A DNA stretch of 64,000 bases, from contig MNCI01004504.1 in the NCBI GenBank assembly GCA_015680685.1, forward strand, positions 434,328 to 498,327. Reading direction: 5' to 3'. The position numbers and the translations under genes were made by a program. Position 1 is the stretch's first letter; every line of letters starts with the position of its first letter. Shown here in pieces: positions 46,848 to 60,342 of the stretch. This DNA comes from Gnetum montanum. Lineage: Eukaryota; Streptophyta; Gnetopsida; Gnetales; Gnetaceae. The notes beneath the pieces are model-generated. The model ran no database searches and had not been told where the DNA came from. It was given only the letters and a program-made list of their open reading frames with translations.

Positions 46848-49800
46848 TCATGGGTTCGGCAATGTATAAGGCCGAGGGGCCTTATTGTGGTATTCCTCTA
46901 CACTATCGTCTACCGCCTAAAATGGAAATTTAGACCATGTTGTGACTTCGTTCATACCATTTTTAGTTTGTTCAAATGCCTTTGTTTGAACAAGGGCTTG
47001 TTCTTTAGAGACTTCAATCTCCAAACCTTGCTCTACCCCCACATTGTTTATGGTCCGAGGAGTTATTTCATTGCTGTGTATCATCACTTCCCCTCCTACA
47101 TAGGGTAAATGGATCTCTTGATGTATTGGCAATGAAAAGGCCCTTAGTTGGGCCAACCACGATCTCCCTAGAATCAAGTTGAATCCTAGCATCTCCTCTA
47201 CCACTATGAACCTTACGTTAGTGGGGAACTAGTCCCCTACCACAAAGTTAATTTTCACAGTCCCTTTTACCTCCACTCATGCCCTATTAAATGAATTTAG
47301 GTAGGATGTCATCATGGGCTTGATCTGATCCACTAGGCCTAGCTTGTCCATAATGGGAAAAGGGATGACATTGGTCATGGCATCGTCATCAACATGAACC
47401 CTTCAGATCCTATGTTGGCTGACCCAAATTGTGATGAACATCGGTGCCGTTGTTACCTGGTCCTTTTCGGGGTCGTCCTTAATGGACCTGTTACAAAATG
47501 TTAACTAAGTCGACCCTGATTTTTCAGATTTAGGAGGGAGAATAACTACGTGAATTTCTTTTTCCTCTATCAGTATGCTTTTGTCCACTAGTAGGGATGT
47601 CAACATACGAACCAAGGCCTCACGATGTGCAATAGAAGTCATCACTAGCTTGTATAGGCTCAAAGTTGTGTTCTTCTATTTTAGAGCCTACTTGACCTGA
47701 GTTAGGGTGTTTAGTAGGTCCTGTCTACTCTCCTATTGCTTGCTACCCTTCTCTTCCTCCATTCATCCTAGGAGACAAATTTCCCAAGGAGGAGAGGTTT
47801 TAGGCTTGGGGTTGGACCTTTTTGGGTGGGCTAGTGACAATTGCTTGGGTGTAGCAGTGTTAGCTATTGATGAAGAGGGGGGCAAAGGCATGGAAGATGA
47901 GGTGGTAGGCCTAGGGGGGCTTGAGGTAGTATGTTGTTTAGCTGCCTCACCTATCAAACTTTCTTCTCATTTCCTTGGGTGAGAAGGCTGCAATGTTGTC
48001 TTATGCAGGGTGGGGGTAGTCGAGTGGTTTCACCTCCTAATGATGAATGGTGTTTACGACATTAGTGCAAGTGGTGGTGTGGTCTTGTTTATAGAAGGTG
48101 CAGGGGTAGATGTCTGAGGAGGAACCTTTAGGAAGAATGGTTGCTATGGTGTTTTCTTGGCCATTGCTAGTGTCGGTGCACTGCGCTGAGGCACACGAAA
48201 CCACAAACAATTGCCAAGGTAGTCCAAGATTACTATCCATGCCAATGGTGTTGATGATGTAGTTGACATTGTTGGCGTTAAGTGGGTTTGTGTAAACATG
48301 CATAGATTGATTCTTGGGGCGCACAAGGTTTCTTTCATCTAGAACCAACTTCCCCTGATCAATCATTCATGGAATGTCATCCTTTAACACTAAACAGTAA
48401 TCTGTGTCATGATCACAAAGTTGATGGTAGTCACAGAACTACTCCAATCTAAAATTCTTAGGAATTGGGGGCTCATTGGGCAAAGCCAAGGAGGGGTTCC
48501 TAAGAAGTTCACAGTACCATTGATGCCTTTTGGTTGCCTCCTCTGACATTCGCTTGTGTTGAATATACCCCACCCCTAGTAATTACTTCAGAAGTTTTGA
48601 AGGCTTAATAGGTAGCGGGGTGTATTTAGAGTGATCTTTACGCTCAAAATTGGGCTTGGGTAGGGTGGATACTTCGAGTGCCGACGTGGAGGGTTGAGCA
48701 ACATTGCTTGGGCTGGGTGTGGGGTTAGTTGGCATAGTGACCACCTTTTTATTGCTATTGTTGTTAGGCTTGGCCTCGTTTGCCATAGCAACCACTATGG
48801 TTGTTGCAGCCTTGCCTTTCTCTTTGTCCTTCTTGGTATACGTGTTTTTATATGCAACATAAGCTAGATCTTTACTTGCCTTGGCCACATCTTAAATGCT
48901 CTTGGTTTGGGAAAAAGCTTGAATAAGAGTTCATGGAGCGAGGTAGTATAGTTTGGACTTAATAAAGTCATTCATTGCATCCTTAATGATGGCCAGTAGA
49001 TGGGCCTCCGCGATAGGCTCATGGATCTCATTCAGGGTAGTGCTCCACCACTGTATAAATTTTTGGACTGATTCCAATGGATCTTACTTAACGCTCATTA
49101 ATTGATCCAACATAACCTCTGGTCTCAAGTTATACTTGAAACAAGTTACAAACTGAGTCAGTAGCTCCTCTAGGGTTGAGATAGAAGAGCGTGGAAGCAT
49201 GAGGTACTAGTCTAAAGCTTTTCCCATCAGAGACATAGCAAAGATGTAGATGATGGTGTGTAGCCATTGTTACAATAGAAGGGACTCAGATCTAAACGTC
49301 ATGAGATGTGCATTGGGATCACCCTTCCCATTGTATTTTGTAAAGTGGGGGAGTGGCATCCCAAGGGGTAATGTGAGCATGGGGACTGCCAAGCTAATGG
49401 GATCATCATGGTAGAAATCCATGACTTATACTGTGTCAGAATCAGCAACTTTCAAGTGCTTAATTTCTTCAGTAAGGATCTGGATGAGCTGGAATGCTTG
49501 GTCCAAACCTAGGGACAATGCAAATGGTTGTGGGGTTGCAGGGGCGGCCACCATTGGTGGTGTGGTAGGGGTAGTGGCCTAGCTCATAGGTGGTGTCGTT
49601 GGGGCAGCCCCTACAAAGGGTGTTACTCGTTCTATCCACCACCTAGTGGGTGATGCTGTTGGAGCAGCAGCCACTGGTGGTGCTATAGGGTAGGTTGTTT
49701 GCATGATCGGTGGGGTAGACTACAGTCCCATGCTTGATTGTACCATTTGCAGGACCTGGTATGCTTGATGGTGAGCGTAGTGTAACATTTTGGAAGGTTG

Positions 49801-50622
49801 CGAAGTAGGGAGCGAGGTGATTGGGGTCCACCACGTGGATGGGGCTAGGCCTGCCACTGATGGTGGAACATGTGTAGATGTTGGAATGGAAGTGGAGACT
49901 ATATGCAACTACAACGTAGGTACTGTGTGCACGTAAGGTAGGGTAGCCATGATCAGTGCTTGGTACAATGAAGGGATAGATTGGGGAACAGATTGTGGAG
50001 GGATAGTGCCTAGAAACGAGATGGAGAAATAGACATGTTGATATGTCGAGGGCATGGCAAGGCTACCCGTGGTCGATGAAACTACGGTTTGCGATGAGGT
50101 GAAGGTAATCATAAAGGGAGCATTTGTGAAGAGTAGGTTTGACTAGAAGGACTGGGCAATAGGGATAGTCGTAGGGTTAGTTTGACCCCCACCCTCGAAT
50201 TGGGAATCCAAGTCCTCTTTTTCATCCTGAAATGCCTCATCATAGTGAGATGTCGTGTCTCACTACTCCCTAGACCTACTTGTCCATACGAGTTGATCTA
50301 AGATCCACCGATACATTTTCATTAGGGGGATTAAAGTGCCAGGAGTAGGAATAAATTCCCTCCCATTGCAGTAAAGGAACTCAAAGTGACATTTATCTTT
50401 GAGTTCTTGGGCTTCTAAGGGCATATTCTCTTGGAACTTAGCATAGAGGAAATTGTAAAGTTTAGTATGTTGTACCAAGCTCTTAGGTGATTAGTTTTGG
50501 ATTCTGATAGATTGGCGTGGCCCTTGCATTGGGCTAGGCGGTTGCTCGGCACCTATGGTGCCCTGAACCAAAAAAGGGACCTCAAGGTTTGAGGTAGCAA
50601 CAACAGTGGTTGAGGAAATCAT
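46848..50622 (-). pseudogene. gag-protease of element D
   Basis: The ATG at 50622 gives MISSTTVVATSNLEVPFLVQ; then YNFLYAKFQENMPLEAQELK and EFLYCNGREFIPTP (50450-50330). A Ser/Thr/Pro-rich linker fills 50110-49640. The gag core begins near 49430 (VMDFYHDDPI, FTKYNGKGDPNAHLMTF), with a Lys-rich block YTKKDKEKGKAATTIV near 48820 and the peptide FERKDHSKYTPLPIKPSKLL near 48600. The knuckle is degenerate near 48420. IDQGKLVLDERNLVRPKNQS follows, then the protease: a VHVDDD remnant near 47395, MLGFNLILGRSWLAQLRAF and HQEIHLPYVGGEVMIH. The C-terminus RPYTLPNP ends at TGA 46848-46850. The length matches copies A-C. Confidence 0.83.
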
Positions 50623-50870
50623 TTTTCTTGCAAGGCTAAAAATGGTTTGTGAGCAAGAAAAAATAAAGAGATAAAGAGGTGATCAAAGGCTTTTCATCCT
50701 GCAGGGTTTCAAAGGAACTATCATTACAACCAGCCTGTACCACACAATGCGTAAACAATTGCAAGGGTGTCACATTTACATTGATGAGTGATGAGGTACA
50801 AAGAGCATGCAGGACTACCTGTGAAACACAAAAAAGGCACTAAAAAAGCCCTCCTTCTAGTGCCAAAAAC
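50623..50870 (-). other. Leader and primer-binding site of element D
   Basis: The primer-binding site is on the minus strand at 50865-50848 (TGGCACTAGAAGGAGGGC), five bases after the LTR, followed by a leader of about 225 bp to the gag ATG. It has the same core as C and A. Confidence 0.7.
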
Positions 50871-52645
50871 TATAGCAATTGAAAACATCGGTGGCTGGAA
50901 CACTGAGAGGTTGTCGGGTGAACAGTTTAACCTTGGATCCATGTAAGGGCTGTGTTCGATAAAAAGGAAGTGGGGCATCTTGAATAGTCTGGTCAATCAA
51001 ACATGGACTTAATCAGTGTAACTTAACCTTACGTGAACATTTTTTTAAATGCAAAATATGCAAAGTAAAACTTATGATCAATAAATGCAGGAATGAAGGA
51101 AATAATGCCAAACAATGATAACAATAAAGAGATAACAAAATAAATGCGAGTAAGAAAATGCACCATCGCAAGGTCATAAGTTTGATTCTTTTCCTTGTTT
51201 GAGAGATGTATAACAAGTTATAAAACACTGAAGGCACACAAAGAATTCAAGAGTAACTAGAGTGCTCAAAATGTATCAACTATGCTCTCGAATGCGAACT
51301 TAAAAACCAACTGTGAAAAAATGCCAACTCTTTGGATGAGAAATGCCAACTAGAAAAGCCAACCCACAAAATGCCAATGCCAAAATGCCAACCCTTTAAG
51401 CGTTGTTTGCCTGGCTAATTATAGGGCGAGGAGCACAAGAGAAATGCTACCTAGATGCCATGTGTCCTAGACCCCATGAGATGCTGACATGCCCATACTA
51501 CATAGATGTACAATGCCGATCATGAACTTTTCTATGATGTAATTATGTTTTTAAAATTGGAGATACTGGAATACAGTGTGCTAACAATGCGAGCAGAAAT
51601 GATCTTTTCACCCCAGGACTACATCTTCCCTATTCTTATGAACAAGATCAAGCATAGTGACAAATTTTGGGGGATGGACTAAGGGGTATGCCAAAGTGGA
51701 ACAAAGTTACTCATCATGGCAAGCTTAGTCATTGCTAACAAGTTGTAGTGCTAGTTGAAGCTGTGCTAATGCCTCTGTCAACTTTGCATCACTTATGTTG
51801 TCTAGCATATTGATGCAGCATAGCTTCTTGCTACATTGTGCTATGCTATGTAGCGTAGCACATTGGCATAGCATAGCTTCTTGCTATGTTGTGCTACGCT
51901 ATGTAGTGTAGCACAATGTAGCCAGCATTTTAAATAGGAAACTTGCGTTGAAGTCAACAAAATTTTCTGGAAGCCTTCGCGCATGCCGAGTTAGTCTTTG
52001 GAGCATTTTATTGATTTGCATCTTTGCTACGCTATGTAGTGTAGTAGCCAATGTAACATGCATTTCTGTCAAAATTGTCATGTTTCAGGAGAAAACTTTG
52101 CTTGTGGTCCAAGAGCTAATTGAGACAGGATAGTTTTGGAAGCCACAATGTTGTTAGATGCAATCCTTTTACTAAAATAGCTTGGTAGAGGATTTTTTGC
52201 ATGTTTCACCCTTGCTATGCTATGCTACACTATATATTGTAGCACCCTATGTTGGCCAAATTCTAAATTTTCCTTGCACAAACATCTTGCCAAACTTATA
52301 TTCAGACACTTGATTGATTTTTCAAAGGCTTTCTACACTATGCAGCGTAGTAGACTTCTCTACTAGAAAACTTGCCAAACTATTTTGTCCATCCTGAACA
52401 CCATTGACAACTACTAGCATAGTTTTTGAGTAGACTAATAGCCAAGTGAATTGTCCAGGTGGGTAGGCCGAAGAGTCCATTAGGCCTGTCAATTTTGGAG
52501 GTAGAAAACTTGCTAGACTGGATAGTCTAATCTCAGTGCCTACATTTTCCTGCTAAACTGTCATGACGCTACACTTGTCAAAGTCCTTACCTGAATTCCA
52601 AGACCCTCGTGAAGCAAGAGGGTCTCAAAATTTTATGGTGTTTTA
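50871..52645 (-). repeat. 5' LTR of element D (LTR2 family)
   Basis: 1775 bp. On the minus strand it starts TAAAACACCATAAAATTTTG (TG decayed to TA; the partner at 38049 keeps TGAAACACC) and ends CAATTGCTATA. A TATA-like TATAATTA lies at 51423-51416. Palindromes GCTACGCTATGTAGTGTAGC and related forms occupy 51790-52250. It shares the last few hundred bases with the C LTR family but differs in U3. Confidence 0.85.
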
Positions 52646-54512
52646 GTTTGGTTCTAGGAAGGTGCATAGGAATTCTTGGAATTCCTACTTTGCCATTTTA
52701 GTGTGATGATGTGGTCACACTTGTCTGCTAAAGCAGTGGGTGTCCTAGTTAAAAATTTATTGCCTAAGGTAAACCGAGGAATTTTAAAATTCATGTTAGA
52801 CAAACCTGCTAAAGGCAAAGGGCTAGGGAGCTCAAGTCAACACCCAAAAGGTCTCAAACCCTTGTCTTGGATCTAGGAGATGCCCAAGTTCAAATGTTAT
52901 CATAAATATAACACTGTATTTATTGTCCATCGTGTAGGCATGGCCTTCCAGAATCCACCTAGAGTAGTTTATTGCACTAGAGGGTGAGCCTTATTATGAT
53001 GATGAAAATGTTGTTCTCTCTATTTTTTTTTACTTGAAATGCTTATTTCCCTTTTGCCTATTGCCATATTTTTTATTTATGAAGACGACCTTCATGACAA
53101 ATAAGGAACATTAGCCCTAGTCCAAATATCCCTACAAGAGTTCTCATTCACTAAGAACATGCATGCTAGTGTCATAAGAAAAATTGAGGCAAACATGACA
53201 AATTACCCTACTAAGTACTCCAAATCCCATGTAAAGTGTTGGGATCTCAGGTGGTTGGATGTTGAGTGGGCATCCTGGATACCCACTGTAGAAGAAGTTT
53301 CAGTCCAAGTGCCATGATTCCCCACATTGTTTGTGCTAGGTAAGTTGTATTACTTATTTATTTTCATGTATCTTTTATTTTTATGTTTCCATCACATCGT
53401 TGATTCTATCTTTGTTTACTACAGTTGTAGCCAAGTCCATGGAGGTTACAATGATTATCTCAAGATGTACCAAGGCCAATATTCTTTTCAAGTATCACAA
53501 AGTTGATGGTTTGCAATGCTAGTTATGCCATGAGGCCCTAGCAAGAATTACCAAAAATGTTCAACAGGCTAGGCTCATAGACCTTTTTTTGGTTCTGAAC
53601 CCAAGCATCCCAATAGTAGAGATGATTACCCTTGTTGACTCTTTCACAGAGAGTGCTAATCACTTTTACATGAAAGCTCACAACATGATGGTGATCTTAG
53701 AGATCATAGATGATCTCTTTTTAGATCTCTTTGGTGTCCCCTCTAAATGTTTACCTATAGGTGAAAAGATGAATAAGGATCTAAACCATAAAGGGAACAT
53801 TGATGAGTGGCTAAGCACCAAGAAAGGCCTCAAGGGTATTCCCATGAAGCTAGTAAAATTGTTGGTGGCCTAACACCTCTATCCCCTCTTATGGTCTCGT
53901 GCATTCCCCAAGTTTCTTTCCCAAGGAAAGATTGTTGGGGTAGAGCAAGCTTGGATTATGAGGGATGTAGTGAAGGAAGGAACACGATACAATTAGGCTA
54001 AATACCTTGATGAAGGCCTGTGAGCCAAAATAATCAAACTCCACGGCAACCTCGAGGCATGCTCTCATGTACATTTTGCCTTTTTTATAATGTGCTTGCA
54101 TAGGTTTGTGGAAGTTTTGGTGGTTTGTGAAAATGGGATATGGATGGTGCAAGATCATAACCAGATATCCAAGCCATGGATATTCCATCTATTCTACACA
54201 ACATGGTCATAGGACCCCCTAGAGGCTATTGGTGAGTCCTTTTCTATAACCACCAAGGGCTAGGTAGGACCATCCTACCATATGCATGATAGCATTGGAG
54301 AGGCCCCTCCCATGAGCACAAGTAATGTAGTGAGAGGGGCATGACTTATTGCTAAGATGATGAGATCAAAGGTGCAAATCAAGAAGCCTCACCCTATGGA
54401 GATGCCTATGCACAAAATTGAAGAAAAGGGCAAAAGGCTATGCCTCAAAGTTAATGATGCATGATCAGAGTTTACTGGTAAGTATACATTATTTAATATA
54501 TTTTCTTTGCTT

Positions 54513-54544
<32 letters not shown>

Positions 54545-56106
54545 TAAAATGTTCTAACTCTAGTTTATGCAACATAAGTGAGGAGGAGGTGGTTGCCAGA
54601 GAAGAGGAGCCCTTAGTAGAAGATGTCCCTTAGCCTGAGGGAGACATAACAAACAAAGACACTACTAAAATCTTGAGGTAGCTCAAAGAGGAGGGGATGC
54701 AATTCAAGTATGGTGAGTTTGATTATTTATTTAAAGGTGTGTAGATGGGTGATCCCCCCACTCTCACCCCTAAGGTTTTACTGGGTAGGAGCTTTGCACT
54801 GCCATTTTTCATTATACTCTTCCTCTCCCTCTTCTCTCTCATCCTCTTCTCTTTTCTTTTCTCTTTTTATATTTTTTTTGACAATGCTAACATTTTTATC
54901 TTATAGTGGATGATGATTCCACTAAGCATCTTGAATCTTTATCCACTTTTAGCTCACAACTATGGGTGAAAACCCCACACAAGTTTGCCTTCATGCAATG
55001 CATAGTGGATAACATGATTAATCATTTGAAATAAATAGATCCTAAGATAGGTATGTTTAGATCATTGGTTTTTTTTGTTTTTTCCTTTTTCTTACAACTA
55101 ATGTTTTTCCTCTTTGGTGTAACAACCTCATGACTCAAATGGGACCCACAAAGGGTAGTCCAAGTTGATGTTGTACTTGAGTTTCCTCCTGAGGTAGAAC
55201 AGGTGCCTCATCATATATATGACGAGGCAAGCAAGTGCACATTGCACTCGGCCCGATCACTATGGGAGTGTAGGCATGTGAATGAAGACCTCTAAAAACA
55301 AGTGCAAAGACTGAAAGAATAGAAGGCAAGCCAAGCAACTCAACTAGAAGACTTGCAGTCATGGTATGACTTTTTGATGGCCCATGATAAAGTAGATGGC
55401 AGCTGGCATACAACAGTGATCGACTACATTAGATATTGGTCAACTATTAGAGGCAAAAATGAGGCTACCCACAAGGTTATTAAGCAATGCTTACATATGG
55501 ACCTCTTTGTTCAAAGGAACCAGGACTAGAAGGACCATAGCGCCAAGGTATATTTGTGGGGATAGACCTAAAAGAACCATAAGTATTAGTACAAAATGGA
55601 ACATCCAACCTATCACAAGAAATAGAGAGATGAGTCTGTGGAACGCCAAGGTCACAACCTATTCCTTGACGTCATTAGTGTGACACAGGCTTACAATAAG
55701 TTTGCAAAACCCTTGGTGGTCAGTAAGTCCCCAAAGAGGGAAATTGTTGTGCCTTCTAGAGAGGTTACATTTGCTACATTTTCTGCAGGGCCATCCATAT
55801 GGACAGCCATGGAAAAAGGGAAAACCCTCATAGGCGTTGACTTAGGGGATGAGGATTGGGCAAATATAATAAAGGAGGAGATCCTTTGATGCTTAGAGAC
55901 TGGCCTTAGCAGGATGTCCCTAGACATAAATGCATGCCCATCTTAGGTTGATTACATTTACTTTATTACTATCTATTTCATAATAATTTCTCATGTTATG
56001 CTTTTTATTGACTAGTTTATAATTTTATCTCTATTTTGTGGAAGATCTAGGTGAAGACATAGGACCTAGCAAAGTAATAGATGAAGATGGAGGGGAAGAA
56101 CCTTAG
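52646..56106 (+). pseudogene. Antisense accessory gene, copy in element C (5' end cut by D)
   Basis: Unrecognised product, opposite strand to C. Exons: a 52646-52983 (VWF, then FSVMMWSHLSAKAVG and LKFMLDKPAKGKG), b 53085-53339, c 53425-54477 (NPSIPIVEMITLVDSF, LFLDLFGVP, NIDEWLSTKKGLKGIPMK, EACSHVHFAFF), d about 54579-54784 (MGDPPTLTPKVLLG), e 54907-55050 (TPHKFAFMQCIVDNMINHLK), f about 55110-55945 (FPPEVEQVPHHIYDEASKC, a coiled-coil stretch, then GPSIWTAMEKGKTLIGVDLG), g to the stop at 56104-56106 (EDIGPSKVIDEDGGEEP). Donors GTGAGC 52984, GTAAGT 53340, GTAAGT 54478, GTAGG 54785 and GTATG 55051 match copies A and B in position. Exon c is 1053 bp. The acceptor of exon f is damaged. A (TA)13 run lies in the intron at 54513-54538. 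The N-terminal sequence was lost at the D junction. Confidence 0.75.
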
Positions 56107-56660
56107 CTTCTCATTAATACATATTAAAATATTTGAGATGTAGCCCTCATGTTGGAAAATTTTGTATCTTTTGATGTGGATGTATCCCTAGACTATGTAT
56201 TTTGTTTACAATTCAATCAAAATCAGGATACTTATTTTATTTATGTATTGATCTCTAGTAGTGTCATTTTAACTTATATTTTAGTTAATCTCACTTTAGA
56301 TTCTCTTTTCTCTTTTTTTATGATGTAATTAGGCCCCTTGTGTGCCCCATGTGCTATTTTAAGGCCATTTTGAGCCCCACTTCCTATGAAAGAAAGTTGA
56401 TTGTCAATTTTAGGCCTTGGTGGGCCGTGCGACAGTTTAAGGCCATTTCAGGCCATGTTATAATTTAAGGCCATTTTGGGCCATCTTATTCTCTTTTTTT
56501 GTTGTTTATTTTTGTTTTGTTTTTGTGGTTGTTTTTTCTCTCTTTTTTCTACTAAATAAAGCATAACTGATGCAAGAAGTAATCATACCGCAAACTAAAA
56601 CTATACAAACCAAAAATGGCTAAAGACAAGTCAAAGGGACAAGCAAGTTAGGAACATACC
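56107..56660. repeat. Minisatellite spacer between antisense gene and protease (C)
   Basis: 56330-56490 contains GGCCATTTTGAGCC / TTTTAGGCCTTGGTGGGCC / TTTAAGGCCATTTCAGGCC units. The rest is AT-rich with no gene. Confidence 0.7.
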
Positions 56661-59600
56661 CTAATCGTGTAAATGTTTCCTAACCTGATGCAGGTTAGGT
56701 GATGTGTAAGGCCTAGAAGAAAAAAGGCAATACTCTTCTAGGCCATCATCTTTCATCAAAAAAGGAAATTCTACCCATAGAATTTCCTTGTGGATATCGT
56801 TCATTTTGCTTGGTTCATCTGCCAAACAACATTGATTTTCATTACAAATAGGTGGTATGTCCTTGGAGATTTCTACCTCTAACCCTTGCTTAGTGTCTAC
56901 ATTGTTGATGGCCCGAGGGGCTATGTTGTCACCAAAGATCACCACTTCTCCACCCTCATAAGGTAAGTGGATCTCTTGGTGAATTGGTGAAGAGATAGCT
57001 TGTAGTTGGGCTAACCAAGATCTCCCTAGGATTAAAGTGAATCTAGGCATCTCCTTAACCACGATGAACTATGCATTAGTTGGCAATCAATCCTCTACCA
57101 TGAAATCAATCATGACCATTCCCTTGACAACCATGTGTGCTTCATTGAAAGCCTTTAAATAGGTCATTGTTATTGGCCTGATTTGATCCACCAGGCCAAG
57201 TTTATTTGACAACAGGGAATGAGATAACGTTGGTTACTACCCCATCATTGATGTGCACTCTGCAAATCTTATATTGACCCATGTGAGTTGTTATGAACAT
57301 GGGTGTAGTAGTTACTTGACCCTTCTCAAGGTCAGCTTTGACAACTTCATCATGAAAAGTCAAAAATGTTGGCCTCGATTCTTTAGTCGTAGGTGGGAGC
57401 ATTATGGCATGGATAGCCTTTTCCTCTATTGGCATGTCTTTCTTAATAGGAATGGATGCCAACATGTGGACCAAAGCCTCATGATGCATGAAATAATTCA
57501 TAATTAAGTTGTGTAGGCTTAGAGTTGTATTCTTTGTTTTAAATCCTTCTTGACCTTTGCAAGTGCATCTAGAAAATCTTGTCCTCCATTCTATTATTTG
57601 GTGGTCTTTAGGTCCTCCACACACCCTTAGATATGGATTTCTTGAGGAGGAGGAGACTTGGCTTTTGGTTGGGAAATGGGCTTTTGAGCCTCTATGGTTG
57701 CTTTTTATGTGTGCATGTCTGTGTTGGTAGCCTTAGGCAATAGGGCCATTGGAACTACTGACAAGGGGGTAGGCTTAGGATGACCTAGATCAACATGTTC
57801 CCTAACCATCTTGTCAACCAAAGGCTCATCACGTTTCTTTGGGGGGAAAGGTTGAGATGTAGTATGAACCACTAGACTCTGGGTAGATGGGAGGTTCATA
57901 CATGTTGGAACCCTTATGATAAAAGATGCTTGGGTCATTGCTGCAATGTGCTGCAATGCTCTAACCAGGAAAGGTGTTATGGGCACCCAAGGTGATGCCT
58001 TAATGATGAAGGGGACCTATGGCCTATTTGACACTAAGGCTTCAACGTCATTGGAGGGCACACAGACAATAAATGATTCATGTATTGGCTCTGCAACATC
58101 ATCAACATTAGTAGCATTAATAATATATCCTACACTACTAGTGTTTAATGGATCCTTATAGATGTTCATAGAATGGTTCTCTAGCTGAACAAGATTACTT
58201 TCATCAAGGACCAACTTGCCTTGATTGATCATGCATTGGATATCATCCTTTAATGCTAGGAAGCAATCCATGTCATGGCCATGCAACTAATGGTAGTTGC
58301 AGAATCAATCCAATCTAAAAATTTTGGGTACTGAAGGCTCATTGGGCATAGCCATAGAGGGATCTTGGAGGATCTTGCAATACCTCTTGTGAAATTTGTG
58401 AGCATCCTCTAACATTTTCTTATGTTGAATGTGCCTAGCACTAAGTAGTTGATCTAAAAGTTCTGATGGCTTGATCGGCAAAGTGGTATATTTTGAGCGA
58501 TCCTTGCATTCAAAGTTTGGCCTTGGTGGATCTTACCTCATGGATTTTGATGATGTAGATTGGTTGGTTCTTGCATTACTAAAGCCTAATGTTTTATTGG
58601 TGTTGGCTAGCGCCTTAGGTACCTTAGCCATCTACTTGTTGTTGTTGGGCTTGGCTTCATCAACCACAGCTGCCATAGTGGTTGTCGTGGATTTTCTCTT
58701 TTCCTTGTCTCTCTTTGCATGTGCATTCTTGTAGGCTATGTAAGATGGATCCTTACTAGCCTCTACTGCATCCTGTATGCTCTTTGTTTGAGAGAAAGCT
58801 TAGCTAAGGGAGTGCAAAACTAAATAGTATAGCTTTGATTTAATGAAATCATTTACTACACCTTTAAAAATGGCCAGTAGGTGGGTTTCAATAATGGGTT
58901 CATGAATCTCATTTAGAGAGGCACTCCATCATTGTATGAATTTTTCCATTTGCTCTAATGCTTCTTACTTAATGTTCATGAGTTGATCCAGCATGGCCTC
59001 TGGCTTCAAGTTGTACTTGAAACGAGTTATGAACTAGCTTAACAACCCTTCCAGAGTTGAACTGGAAGCTCGAGAAAGCACACAATACCAACTCTGGCAA
59101 AGACATGAATAACCACATGTGGCTATGCCTGTAGTAATAAGGACTCAAAATGGAAAGTGACTAAGTGGGCATTTGGATCACCCACACCATTGTATTTTGT
59201 GAATTGGGGAAGCTGCACCCTAGGAGGTAGTGTGAGCAGAGGAATGGAAAGGCTAATAGGATCATCTAGATAGAAGTCCATTACATGGATTGTCTCTAAG
59301 TTGGCTGCTTTGAGCTACTTGACCTCCTTAGTGAGGGTTTGGATAAGCTATAATGCTTGGTCCAAACTTGGGAATGTTGCAAGGGGTTGCACTGGTTGTA
59401 ATGTTGGTGGGGTCATCAAAGAAGCTACCATTGGTGGTGTCGTTGGAGTAGCCCATAGCACTGTAGTTGGTTGTGCCACATGTAATTCTTGGTACACTTG
59501 TGGCTGCATGTATTGTGGCATCTAGGATAATTGAATAGTAGGAAAATAGGTCTCTACCCACCATGCAATTGAGGTTGAAGTTGTTGTTGGTGGTGAGACT

Positions 59601-60342
59601 GATATTGCTAGAATGATAAGAATATGACTTGTTTGTGGCTATGATATGGGCATGGTGTGAACATATGGTAGTGTTGGTTTCACAAACACTAGATGCAAGA
59701 GCTGAAAAAACTATGAGAAAATGACAAAAGGAGCAAAGGAAAAAGGCCCTATGCTTTGTTGCATAGATAAGACCGAGTCACTAGCTACCAATGACATAGT
59801 TTTAGGCTATGGTAGTGTAATGGCTATCTCAAAGAAGGTAGAAGACTATGACTAGTGTGACAAGGATATAAAGGCAAACTATGAGGCTAGAATGTAAGGT
59901 GGGATGCCAATGTCAGAATGGGACTCGAATCCCTCTTGCCCATCTATGGAGGTTCATCATAATTGGATGCTGAGTCTTGCTCTTTTAGCCCACTCATCTA
60001 AATATGTTGGTCCAAAATCCAATTGAAATATTTGGTAAGTGGTATGACTACGGAAGGGGTAGAAAGGAACTCCCTTCCATTTTGGTGAATAATTTCAAAC
60101 CTATGCTTTTCTTCTATTTCCTAGTGGTCCAATGGTAGGCCCGCCTAAACCTTTATGCATAAAAAGTTGTATCATTCATCATCAAGTACCGTCTATTTGG
60201 GAGATTGGTACCATAGTCTCAGAGACTACTGTTGTGGCCACACCAAGCTAAGTGGTTTCTCAACATCTTCCCCATGTTGTGTGGAGTGGGTTAAGTCCAC
60301 ATTCAAGGTGGCTGTTGAAGTGCTAACTAGGTTCATTTTCAT
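56661..60342 (-). pseudogene. gag-protease of element C
   Basis: Minus strand from ATG 60342 (MKMNLVSTSTATLNVDLTHS) to the stop at 56661-56663. N-terminal block: YNFLCIKV, HRFEIIHQNGREFLSTPSVV (about 60165-60050). The gag core is centred on 59270-58850 and decayed. The knuckle tail GHDMDCFLALKDDIQCMINQ is near 58280, followed by GKLVLDESNLVQLENHSMNI and the PFLVRALQHIA / SFIIRVPTCMN repeats near 57960. Protease: CRVHINDGVVTNVISFPVV near 57260, LILGRSWLAQLQAISSPIHQ and EIHLPYEGGEVVIFGDN (57060-56930), with the C-terminal FPFLMKDDGLEEYCLFSSRP and SPNLHQVRKHLHD. The region before the protease (57624-57270) is open for 140 codons, the best part of this copy. Confidence 0.83.

Larger units (their letters stand above)
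37138..52645 (-). mobile_element. Element D, nearly full-length Tat-lineage retrotransposon inside C
   Basis: Minus-strand order: 5' LTR (52645-50871), primer-binding site, gag-protease (50622-46848), minisatellite, antisense gene (plus strand, 44297-46205), minisatellite, RT, RNase H, second RNase H, integrase (43605-40133), minisatellite and 3' region, and a 3' LTR retaining only its first 912 bp (38049-37138). This is the only copy in the window showing the complete module order. Its right edge cuts C's antisense gene and its left edge runs into C's integrase. Confidence 0.85.

Noticed and set aside
54513-54538. (TA)13 as a possible functional element
   Set aside because: Simple microsatellite inside an intron of the antisense gene in C; not present in A or B.
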